Assembly (NCBI GenBank): GCA_964346815.1
Contig: CAYFWF010000036.1
Coordinates: forward strand, 1-23,401
DNA from: CAYFWF01 sp964346815
GTDB lineage: Bacteria; Acidobacteriota; Aminicenantia; Aminicenantales; Aminicenantaceae
DNA length: 23,401 bases
Direction of reading: 5' to 3'
Position 1 is the first letter of the stretch; the number at the start of each line of letters is the position of its first letter. The position numbers and the translations under genes were made by a program. The notes below the pieces were generated by a model. The model worked only from the letters and a program-made list of their open reading frames with translations. It did not search any database and was not told the DNA's origin. Of the stretch, positions 14,754 to 21,111 are shown piece by piece.

Positions 14754-15959
14754 TTAGAGAAGAGACATGAGCGAAAGGTAATCGATGAGGTGGCGGGTGA
14801 TTAGAAAATTTTTTCTGGTATATTCTTTGGCGTTCTCTCCCAAAATCCTGGCCTCCTCAGGATTATTCAACAAATATCTTATTCTGTAAGCGCACCCTTC
14901 GATAGAATTTACGGTATAACCGGTGAGACCGTAAACAATCTGGGTGGTGATGCCGCCTACCGCACCGCCGATGACCGGTTTGCCCTTCCACATGGCTTCT
15001 GCTACCGTGAGGCCGAAGCCTTCTTTGACGGACTTTTGAATGATGATATGGGAAGCCCTTTGCAGAGCATTGATGGTGAAATTAGCGTCGGGAGGAAGGT
15101 CGAGAACGAAGATATCATCGTCATGCTGAGATTCTGCGCGGACTTGTGCCAAGACCTCCATGCCTTCAGGATCGTCGGCAGCTCCACCGCCGGCCAAAAC
15201 GAGACAGCAGTCGTTATTTTTCCTGACCAGTTTGTAGGCCTGGGTGACGCCCAGTGGATCTTTGAACTTGTCGAAGCGTGAAACCTGGAGAAGGATCGGT
15301 TTATTATCCGGCAGACCGAATTCGGCTCTGACCGCAGCTACTTCTTCCGGTTGGAGCTCTTTATTTTTATCGCTCAATGGATCGATGGAAGGATAGATGA
15401 GATATTGAGGGATTTTGAGTTTCTGGGCAAAGCTGGGAAGAGAAAATATCGCCCCTTCGTACCTGGATACAAAGTCTTTCAGGAAATACCAGACCTTTCT
15501 CTGGGGACGGGAGACATCGATGTGGCACCGCCAAATCCATCTGGCCTTCTCGGGCTTGCTGACGATCAGACCTGCGGGCTGAGGATCATGAATCACGCCG
15601 AAATCGGCGGAACGGAGAATGAGCTCTTCGGCATTTTTCTGATTGATTCTCCGGTATTCATCGAACATTTCCCGGGTAGGGACTTGTTCATCTCCCTGGA
15701 GGGCGTTGTGAAAACATTTGGTGGCCTTAAAGAAGAGGTCCGAGCCGGTCATGACCTCCCACCTGGTCTCGATTCCCAGTTCCGTGAACATGGGGATGAG
15801 CCGGTGCAGCATCTCTGCCACCCCGCCGCCGAGCCGGGTGGAATTGACGTGGACAAGGGATTTTCCCTTCAATATTTCTGCCAGTTTATAAATGAGGTCG
15901 AGCGTTCCGGGGGGGCTGACGTCTCTGTAGGCTTCCAGTGGATATCTTTGGTTGTTCAT
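14754..15959 (-). CDS. treT: Trehalose synthase TreT (GT4 glycosyltransferase)
   Basis: This 401-residue GT4 protein matches trehalose glycosyltransferring synthase, which joins glucose from ADP- or UDP-glucose to glucose to give trehalose. Its signatures are HVNSTRLGGGVAEMLHRLIP near 37-56, GVIHDPQPAGLI, RCHIDVS (acceptor-site region), then the C-terminal Rossmann half with ILLQVSRFDKFKDPLGV, the donor-site EGFGLTVAEAMWKGKPVIGG, and GGITTQIVYG. Length is normal for TreT. Its ATG overlaps the stop of the DUF5752 gene (ATGA), so the two are translationally coupled. Trehalose points to osmotic or heat protection or to sugar recycling. A related trehalose phosphorylase-type GT4 activity cannot be fully excluded. 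Confidence 0.88.
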   Translation of the reverse strand: MNNQRYPLEAYRDVSPPGTLDLIYKLAEILKGKSLVHVNSTRLGGGVAEMLHRLIPMFTELGIETRWEVMTGSDLFFKATKCFHNALQGDEQVPTREMFDEYRRINQKNAEELILRSADFGVIHDPQPAGLIVSKPEKARWIWRCHIDVSRPQRKVWYFLKDFVSRYEGAIFSLPSFAQKLKIPQYLIYPSIDPLSDKNKELQPEEVAAVRAEFGLPDNKPILLQVSRFDKFKDPLGVTQAYKLVRKNNDCCLVLAGGGAADDPEGMEVLAQVRAESQHDDDIFVLDLPPDANFTINALQRASHIIIQKSVKEGFGLTVAEAMWKGKPVIGGAVGGITTQIVYGLTGYTVNSIEGCAYRIRYLLNNPEEARILGENAKEYTRKNFLITRHLIDYLSLMSLL

Positions 15960-16612
15960 TGCTTGAGTTCTTCGTGACAGAGTTCTAGAATTCTGGCCCG
16001 CAAGCCTTCCAGGCTGTGCATGTAGAAATCGATTTTTTCTATCCTGTCCCCCAGATCGTGAAGGCCATGGATATCATCCAACCAGATAGAAAAATCGTTC
16101 CGGCCTCTTCTCACCCGGATGCCTGCCTCGAATATATGATAATAAATCGCGCTGGCATGGATATCTTTCAGGGTTTCGGTGAATTCGGATAAATTCCCGG
16201 CTTCTCTCCGGAGAGGTATTTCGACGATCTCGGATTTCATGAAGTAAAAAGGACTGCCGTAGGAGGCTGTAGGAACGATCTTCAATTTGCAGAGATGGCT
16301 GTCTATGATCTCGATCAGTTCGAGGCGGATGTCTTCGATCGATTTCTTCGGAGAGATGGTGACAGCAGCCAGCTTTTCTCCCAGGACCCGGTCCCGGAGC
16401 TGGACAGCAGCCCAGTTGGCAAAGTCATTGGGATAAGGCCCTGCCAGGTAGACGTGGCGCAAGAAATAGCTGTGCATGTGGTAATAAATAGAATCCGAGG
16501 GGATATCCTCGAGCATTTCCATGAGCTGAACTTCGTTATCCGCACGGAGACCCAGAAGTTCCTTGACTTCGGTGCAGCCGATGAATGTAAATGGATATTT
16601 TTGTTTCTTCAT
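15956..16612 (-). CDS. DUF5752 family protein, TreT partner
   Basis: The 218-residue soluble protein starts FTFIGCTEVKELLGLRADN and contains two similar HxxE/H-rich helical segments: SIYYHMHSYFLRH (about 40-52) and AIYYHIFEAGIRV (about 155-167). This looks like an internal repeat. I recognise it as the conserved protein of unknown function (DUF5752) often found directly next to treT. It has no signal peptide or membrane segment. It is the first gene of the two-gene operon and overlaps treT by four bases. A role in binding or regulating TreT is plausible from coupling alone; there is no mechanistic evidence. The ATG at 16612 has a modest ribosome site. Confidence 0.75.
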   Translation of the reverse strand: MKKQKYPFTFIGCTEVKELLGLRADNEVQLMEMLEDIPSDSIYYHMHSYFLRHVYLAGPYPNDFANWAAVQLRDRVLGEKLAAVTISPKKSIEDIRLELIEIIDSHLCKLKIVPTASYGSPFYFMKSEIVEIPLRREAGNLSEFTETLKDIHASAIYYHIFEAGIRVRRGRNDFSIWLDDIHGLHDLGDRIEKIDFYMHSLEGLRARILELCHEELKQ

Positions 16613-16657
16613 CCTGGTTTTCTTAAGGTGTAATGTCCAGTCCGGATTTTGGATTTC

Positions 16658-16686
16658 ACTGTAGCAAAGAAGAGTCTAACCGTCAA
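16658..16686 (-). promoter_or_regulatory. Promoter of the DUF5752-treT operon
   Basis: On the minus strand TTGACG (16686-16681), a 17-base spacer and TACAGT (16663-16658) preceded by TGC form an extended -10 promoter, 45 bases before the start codon at 16612. Confidence 0.6.
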
Positions 16687-16790
16687 GCCTCATCTTATTT
16701 ACCCCTCTTTTCGTCATAGAGCCGCCAGGTTTGCAGTGAGGATGCTTTTTTGCTGTGATTCCCGCATCTATGGAATGAGACGGAGGCAAC

Positions 16791-17981
16791 CTAGCGGCGC
16801 GGATTGAACCAGCCCTGTGTCCGCAGGCATATCCGCACCAGCATCAGCATCACCGGGACTTCGATAAGCACGCCCACCACAGTCGCTAGGGCCGCTCCTG
16901 ATGCGAGTCCGAAGAGCATGACGGAGGTGGCGATCGCCACCTCGAAGTGATTGGAAGCACCGATCATAGCTGAGGGCGCGGCATCCTGATAAGAAAGCTT
17001 CAACACTCTGGCTAATCCGTATGCGATCCAGAATATGAGATTCGTCTGGATAAAAAGCGGAACCGCAATCCAGATTATGGTCAGAGGATTCGAGAGGATC
17101 ACCTCTCCCTTGAAGGAAAACAAAAGAACGAGTGTGATCAGGAGCGCGGTGATGGTAACCGGGGTAAGGAGATGCAGGAATTTTGTCCGGAACCACTCCA
17201 AGCCTTTTTTCGCCACTATCAATTTCCTGGATATGAAACCCGCAACCAGCGGAAGCGCCACATAGATTCCGATAGAAAGCAGAAGGGCCTTCCAGGGGAC
17301 AGGAAGACGGCCGATCCCCAGAAGGAATCCGCCGAGAGGCCCGTAGAGGAAGAGCATGGTCAGAGAGTTGATGGCCACCATGACCAGGGTGTGCCCATCG
17401 TTCCCTTTTGCCAGATATCCCCAGACGAGAACCATGGCCGTGCAGGGAGCGATCCCGAGCAGGATGCATCCTGCCAGATAGCTTCTCCATAAGGGAACGG
17501 CCAGCATCTTGACTCCCTCCACTAGAACCACCGTCCCTGCTCCGTGTTCTGCGCCCACCGGAAGATCGAGCCCTAAAGGCATCTTTATATAATCAAGAGC
17601 CTCGGCGCCTATGAAAGTTTTGAACAGGAAGCCGAGGAATATCATGGCGATGGCATACATGGAGAAAGGCTTGATGGCCCAATTGACGAACAGGGTCAGG
17701 CTGACCGGTTTGAAATTTTTGCCGGCCTGAAGGACTTCGGCAAAGTCGATCTTGACCATGATGGGATACATCATGAAAAAGAGGCAGACTGCTATGGGGA
17801 TGGAAACGACGGGCGCTTCATTGACATATATGGCCAGGCCGTCCAGAAAAGTCGCCGCTTCCGGTGCGAGTTTTCCAAGCAGGATGCCCGCCACGATACA
17901 CAGAATGACCCAGACGCTCAAATACCGTTCGAATACGCTCAGCCCTTTGGCTTCCTTGACGATACATGCCTTGTCTTCCAT
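16791..17981 (-). CDS. acr3: Arsenite efflux transporter, ACR3 family
   Basis: This 396-residue inner-membrane protein exports arsenite, As(III), using the proton gradient. About ten hydrophobic helices are visible, starting VWVILCIVAGILLGKLAP. The family motif GIAPCTAMVLVWGYLAKG contains the cysteine essential for transport in ACR3 proteins. VNWAIKPFSMYAIAMIFLGF and IGASNHFEVAIATSVMLFG, the latter the conserved NxFExAxA helix, settle the identity. I chose the ATG at 17981 because AGGAGG lies seven bases upstream; the longer frame back to 18047 runs into a repeat. The arsR-arsP-thioredoxin block lies upstream in the same direction but is separated by a 185-bp repeat whose edge is next to the acr3 ribosome site. 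Confidence 0.95.
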   Translation of the reverse strand: MEDKACIVKEAKGLSVFERYLSVWVILCIVAGILLGKLAPEAATFLDGLAIYVNEAPVVSIPIAVCLFFMMYPIMVKIDFAEVLQAGKNFKPVSLTLFVNWAIKPFSMYAIAMIFLGFLFKTFIGAEALDYIKMPLGLDLPVGAEHGAGTVVLVEGVKMLAVPLWRSYLAGCILLGIAPCTAMVLVWGYLAKGNDGHTLVMVAINSLTMLFLYGPLGGFLLGIGRLPVPWKALLLSIGIYVALPLVAGFISRKLIVAKKGLEWFRTKFLHLLTPVTITALLITLVLLFSFKGEVILSNPLTIIWIAVPLFIQTNLIFWIAYGLARVLKLSYQDAAPSAMIGASNHFEVAIATSVMLFGLASGAALATVVGVLIEVPVMLMLVRICLRTQGWFNPRR

Positions 17982-17995
17982 TCCGTTTCCTCCTG

Positions 17996-18180
17996 TTACT
18001 AATATCAACGCATTAAGTAATGTGACATTGTCATGGCGAGTGACCAAAGGTCACGCGGCCATCTCATAAGGGTTTGCTTCGCTATGCTCGCAACAAGGCT
18101 TCACTTCATTCGCAACAACGGATCGCCACGTCGCCACACTCCTCGCGATGACCCAGAAATTAATTCGTTCATAATAGATG
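17996..18180 (+). repeat. 185-bp MITE-like repeat, left inverted copy
   Basis: This segment is the reverse complement of 20211-20395 with three mismatches in 185 bp. The unit has imperfect terminal inverted repeats: TAATATCAACG at one end and CGTTCATAATA at the other, 9 of 11 matching. Inside are palindromes TGACATTGTCA (18023-18033) and GTGACCAAAGGTCAC (18040-18054). It has no transposase and no convincing coding capacity. No clear target duplication is seen. Its outer edge is two bases from the acr3 AGGAGG. Confidence 0.9.
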
Positions 18181-18221
18181 TGAATGTTAACGGCACATCA
18201 TGTTTGTCCTTGTTTTATTTT

Positions 18222-18455
18222 TCAAGATAAGATTTCCTTTATGTCCTCAGAACTCAATACCTTGCCTGCACTTTTCACCTCGCCATCGACCACAAGACCA
18301 GGTGTCACCATTACTCCGAACTCCATGATTTCATTGATATCCGTTACTTTAATTATCTGGAAGTCACCTCCCAGTTCATTTACTGCCTTTTCAGCATTTT
18401 CGGTTAACTTTTTGCATTTTGGACAGCCTGTGCCCAAGATCTGGATTTTTACCAT
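18222..18455 (-). CDS. Small thioredoxin-fold redox protein (CxxC)
   Basis: The 77-residue protein matches the small thioredoxin/glutaredoxin-like family (Thioredoxin_3, TM0996/MTH895 type). A first strand VKIQILGTG leads into the redox motif CPKC (11-14), followed by VTPGLVVDGEV, containing the cis-proline that faces the active site, and a final helix SSEDIKEIL. AAGGAGG eight bases before the ATG supports the start. It lies 18 bp after arsP in the same orientation. Such genes commonly accompany ArsP-type permeases, and a role in reducing or shuttling arsenic thiol species is plausible but unproven. Confidence 0.92.
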   Translation of the reverse strand: MVKIQILGTGCPKCKKLTENAEKAVNELGGDFQIIKVTDINEIMEFGVMVTPGLVVDGEVKSAGKVLSSEDIKEILS

Positions 18456-18473
18456 TTTTTCATCCTCCTTGAA

Positions 18474-19781
18474 TCAAAAGAAAGTTCCGTAGATCAAACC
18501 ACTTATGGTTGAAAGAAAAATGACGAGCGAGACAAAAACGATTGTTTTTTTTGTTCCCATCACGCTGCGAATGACCAGCATATTGGGCAAGCTCAAGGCG
18601 GGTCCGGCCAGGAGCAGGGCCAATGCAGGTCCTTGTCCCATGCCATTTCCGATAAGTCCTTGGAGTATGGGGACTTCGGTAAGAGTGGCAAAATACATGA
18701 AAGCGCCAGCCATAGACGCAAAAAGATTCGACAGAATGGAATTTCCTCCCACCGAAGAGCTCACCCACTCGGATGGAATGATTCCTTCGTGTCCGGGTCG
18801 TCCGAGCAAAAAGCCGGCTATAAGCACTCCGAAAAAGAGAAGCGGCAGTATTTGTTTGGTAAATCCCCATGTGGAATCGAACCAATCTCCGACCTCTCCT
18901 TTGTCTGTGCTGGTCAAGAGTGAAAGCCCGATGACACCTGCAGCAAAGGAAATAACTGGCTTCTGGGGAATGGTCAGCCCAAGAACAACGGCAGGAACGA
19001 AAGCCATGGTTGCCTTCCATTTGTCAACACCGAACCAAGCTACGAGAATAGCGGCCAGAGAAAGGGCGAAACCGCCGGTAATAAGCCATTTCATAGAATA
19101 TACGAGGCTCCAGAATCCAGAAGGATCCTCTGGTTTTCCCCAATTCGCAAAAACCAGAATGCCGATCATGGATGCAAAGTAAAGAACATTTTGCCAAAGA
19201 GGCCTTGAGACCTCTGGATCAGGCATAACCATCTGAGCATTCGCTTTTTTCAATTCTTCTCGGTAAAAGATGAAATGCATCAGAAGCCCGATGACGATGC
19301 TAAAAACAATGGCTCCTAGAGCGCGAGCTATCCCAAGTTTAAGCCCAAGAACTCTTGCTGTCAAAATTATGGCCAGGACATTGATTGCCGGTCCGGAATA
19401 CAGGAAGGTCGTGGCAGGGCCTAATCCTGCTCCCATCCTGTGTATTCCTGCGAAAAGGGGAAGGACCGTGCAGGAACAAACGGCTAGAATAGAGCCTGAT
19501 ACAGATGCGACACCGTAGGCTAAGACTTTTTTTGCTTTTGCTCCGAAGTATTTCATCACGGATCTCTGGCTCACGAAAACCGCAATGGCTCCAGCGATAA
19601 AAAAGGCCGGAACAAGACAGGTCAGAACGTGTTCTTGTGCGTACCATTTTGCAAGGTGAAGGGACTCCATTATGGCGTCATCGAACTGAGGGACACCTAA
19701 GGGAAGGTAATAAGAACCCAGAAAGACCAGAGTAATGATCAGGAGAGGCTTCCACTCGCTTTTCCAGTCTGTTTGACTCAT
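18474..19781 (-). CDS. arsP: ArsP-type permease (DUF318 / permease family)
   Basis: The 435-residue polytopic membrane protein belongs to the ArsP/DUF318 permease family, some members of which export trivalent organoarsenicals such as methylarsenite. Motifs include AVCSCTVLPLFAGIHRMGAG with the CSC pair, TFLYSGPAINVLAIILTARVLG, and the repeated second half PILQGLIGNGMGQGPALALLLAGPALSLPN; the two halves are related as in other members. About ten membrane helices are visible, with a soluble loop near 170-195 (REELKKANAQ). No good ribosome site precedes the ATG at 19781, but this start agrees with the family N-terminus. The gene lies 66 bp after arsR with a palindrome between. The substrate is inferred from family and context; other soft metals are possible. 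Confidence 0.88.
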   Translation of the reverse strand: MSQTDWKSEWKPLLIITLVFLGSYYLPLGVPQFDDAIMESLHLAKWYAQEHVLTCLVPAFFIAGAIAVFVSQRSVMKYFGAKAKKVLAYGVASVSGSILAVCSCTVLPLFAGIHRMGAGLGPATTFLYSGPAINVLAIILTARVLGLKLGIARALGAIVFSIVIGLLMHFIFYREELKKANAQMVMPDPEVSRPLWQNVLYFASMIGILVFANWGKPEDPSGFWSLVYSMKWLITGGFALSLAAILVAWFGVDKWKATMAFVPAVVLGLTIPQKPVISFAAGVIGLSLLTSTDKGEVGDWFDSTWGFTKQILPLLFFGVLIAGFLLGRPGHEGIIPSEWVSSSVGGNSILSNLFASMAGAFMYFATLTEVPILQGLIGNGMGQGPALALLLAGPALSLPNMLVIRSVMGTKKTIVFVSLVIFLSTISGLIYGTFF

Positions 19782-19808
19782 GGATTCACATTCATAAAAA
19801 TTATTGTT

Positions 19809-19837
19809 GCTTAGTTTGCCAATTGGCCAAACAAAGC
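19809..19837. promoter_or_regulatory. Palindrome upstream of arsP, candidate second ArsR site or attenuator
   Basis: A near-symmetric 29-bp element has outer arms GCTT-GTTTG and CAAAC-AAGC and a perfect centre GCCAATTGGC (19818-19827). It contains TTTGG/CCAAA half-sites like those in the arsR promoter palindrome. It sits 27 bp upstream of the arsP start. As RNA it would form a hairpin followed by a weak U-run (TAATTTTTA), so internal attenuation is the alternative. Confidence 0.45.
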
Positions 19838-19847
19838 AAAAAAAATA

Positions 19848-20171
19848 TTATATTGCGTCCATTCGGTCTTGTGCCTGCTCTCTGAGTACGGCTTCGACAC
19901 AATCGAGGAAATTTAAAGCGCAGCGCATGCGGAGGCTGTAAAACACTTCCTTTCCCTTTTTCTCAACGATGACCAACCCTGCATTCCTTAGGATCGAAAG
20001 GTGCTTGGATACGGTAGAGACATCCAGGCCGACCATTTCCGTCAGTTCAGAGACACAGTAAGATTTATCCGAAAGCTGTTCTATCATAAAAAGTCGAGTG
20101 GGATGAGCAAGCGCTTTTAAAATGGCCGCTCTCGTTTCACAACGGGCTCTTTTTTTTCTATCCATTTTCAT
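19848..20171 (-). CDS. arsR: ArsR/SmtB-family metalloregulator
   Basis: The winged-helix repressor shows ILKALAHPTRLFMIEQL (dimer and first helices), CVSELTEMVGLDVSTVSKHLSILRNAGLV (recognition helix) and VEKKGKEVFYSL (wing). The classical ArsR arsenite site CVC is here CVS, so one ligand is missing. Other cysteines are near the N-terminus (RARCETR) and in the last helix (MRCALNFLDCVEAV), suggesting a different arsenic site, as known for some other ArsR proteins. I place the start at ATG 20171 (107 aa; ATG 20165 is possible). A strong promoter overlaps the codons upstream, so the longer frame to 20213 would begin before the transcript. The gene heads arsR-arsP-thioredoxin. Confidence 0.9.
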   Translation of the reverse strand: MKMDRKKRARCETRAAILKALAHPTRLFMIEQLSDKSYCVSELTEMVGLDVSTVSKHLSILRNAGLVIVEKKGKEVFYSLRMRCALNFLDCVEAVLREQAQDRMDAI

Positions 20172-20193
20172 ATTTGGCATAATAACCAAATAT
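20170..20193. promoter_or_regulatory. Perfect 8-8-8 palindrome, candidate ArsR operator
   Basis: ATATTTGG, eight bases and CCAAATAT form a perfect inverted repeat covering the -10 box and transcription start of arsR. A bound repressor here would block polymerase, the standard ArsR autoregulation. Confidence 0.65.
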
Positions 20194-20207
20194 TTCGGAA
20201 TTGTCAA
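20179..20207 (-). promoter_or_regulatory. arsR promoter
   Basis: On the minus strand a perfect TTGACA (20207-20202), a 17-base spacer and TATTAT (20184-20179) form a strong sigma70 promoter. Only seven bases separate the -10 box from the ATG at 20171, so the message is likely leaderless or nearly so. The -35 box is three bases from the edge of the right-hand repeat. Confidence 0.7.
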
Positions 20208-20210
20208 GAT

Positions 20211-20395
20211 CATTTATTATGAACGAATTAATTTCTGGGTCATCGCGAGGAGTGTGGCGACGTGGCGATCCGTTGTTGCGAATGAAGTGAAGCCTTGTTG
20301 CGAGCATAGCGAAGCAAACCCTTACGAGATGGCCGCGTGACCTTTGGTCACTCGCCATGACAATGTCACATTACTTAATGCGTTGATATTAATAA
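20211..20395 (-). repeat. 185-bp MITE-like repeat, right inverted copy
   Basis: This is the inverted partner of 17996-18180 (182 of 185 identical). Together they enclose a 2,030-bp block with exactly arsR, arsP and the thioredoxin-fold gene. The repeat carries an apparent 60-odd-residue frame in each copy, which is best explained as a by-product of the repeat rather than a gene. Confidence 0.9.
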
Positions 20396-20404
20396 GGGAT
20401 TCTT

Positions 20405-20420
20405 TTTGACTTAAGTCAAA
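20405..20420. promoter_or_regulatory. FNR/DNR-like palindrome upstream of the HxH lipoprotein
   Basis: TTTGACTTAAGTCAAA is a perfect 16-bp palindrome of the form TTGAC-N4-GTCAA, the architecture bound by CRP/FNR-family regulators (FNR: TTGAT-N4-ATCAA). It lies about 90 bases upstream of the ATG at 20512, a usual distance for an activator site. It also contains a TTGACT that could act as a -35 box. Confidence 0.45.
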
Positions 20421-20511
20421 GACATTTAGTTAAGGATGTTTTATCTTCGGGAAGCACGAACATTTTCTGCATCTATTACCGATTGATAAAATATTGTTAA
20501 AGGTGTCAAAA

Positions 20512-20871
20512 ATGACAAGAAAAGATTTTTTAAAAACAGCGTCTGGAGGCTTTCTCGGAGCACTCGTTTATTTAGGATTGACAAATTGTTCAAGTCCGAC
20601 TGAGCCTGAAAGTCCCGACACAAATCAGAAAACCTTTACATCGTCATCGAATTCCGGGCATACCCATACTGTAACCCTTACCAGAAATCAAGTCGAAAAT
20701 CCTCCTGCCGAGGGGATCACTCTCACGACATCTTCGTCAGGCGGCCATACTCACGCTTTTTCGATGAATCAGCAACAGCTCCAGAATGTCAACAACGGCC
20801 AGACTGTGACCATCACCGATTCTACTGTCTCCAACCACTCTCACCAGTACCAGATTTCCAAGTGGTTTTAA
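20512..20871 (+). CDS. Small exported lipoprotein-like protein with three HxH motifs
   Basis: The 119-residue protein starts MTRKDFLKTASGG, which resembles a Tat signal (TRKDFLK, with RK in place of RR), followed by a hydrophobic stretch and Cys26 in LTNC, a lipobox-like site with an unusual Asn before the Cys. A Ser/Thr/Pro linker leads to three repeats carrying HTH at 50-52, HTH at 79-81 and HSH at 109-111, spaced 29-30 residues apart and separated by Thr/Val strands. Each HxH is flanked by SGH/GGH/SNH. This suggests a compact beta structure binding a metal such as copper, zinc or nickel at three sites. I do not recognise a named family. The ATG at 20512 has AAAGGTG upstream and is preferred over a TTG at 20494. 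Confidence 0.7.
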   Translation: MTRKDFLKTASGGFLGALVYLGLTNCSSPTEPESPDTNQKTFTSSSNSGHTHTVTLTRNQVENPPAEGITLTTSSSGGHTHAFSMNQQQLQNVNNGQTVTITDSTVSNHSHQYQISKWF

Positions 20872-20943
20872 GATAGGAAGAAAATAAAAAGGCAAACGAT
20901 CCGGAAAAGAGGTAAAGTCAATAAGATGATTAAGCTAGAGTCC

Positions 20944-20973
20944 TTGTCAGATGGAATCGATCAGGTGTATTAT
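20944..20973 (+). promoter_or_regulatory. Promoter for the DsrE-family gene
   Basis: TTGTCA, an 18-base spacer and TATTAT lie about 140 bases upstream of the ATG at 21112. The leader contains a small GC hairpin, CGCCCCATCGGGGTG (21051-21065), of unknown function. Nothing else is supported between 20872 and 21111. Confidence 0.45.
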
Positions 20974-21111
20974 AAACTACGTAACTGCAACTTTATATTT
21001 CAGCATATCAGCCCGAAACCACATGATAGGGAAAACTAAGGCTAACTTTGCGCCCCATCGGGGTGTGAAAGAAGGGCGAATCAATTAAATGATAAATAGA
21101 GGAGGTCACGA

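Noticed and set aside
16768..17490. 240-residue frame overlapping acr3 in the same direction
   Set aside because: Frame-shifted shadow of acr3 without membrane helices or motifs.
18033..18230. 65-residue frame beginning MASDQRSRGHL, and its near copy at 20158-20358
   Set aside because: Both lie in the 185-bp inverted repeat and differ only where they run into unique flanks; the frame is a property of the repeat.
20926..21039. 37-residue ORF between the HxH lipoprotein and the DsrE-family gene
   Set aside because: Weak ribosome site, overlap with the likely promoter, and no protein-like pattern.
20885..21080. Possible cyclic-di-GMP riboswitch, suggested by GGCAAAC and a GC hairpin in the DsrE leader
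   Set aside because: The required GACGCAAAGCC element and paired arrangement are missing on the coding strand.
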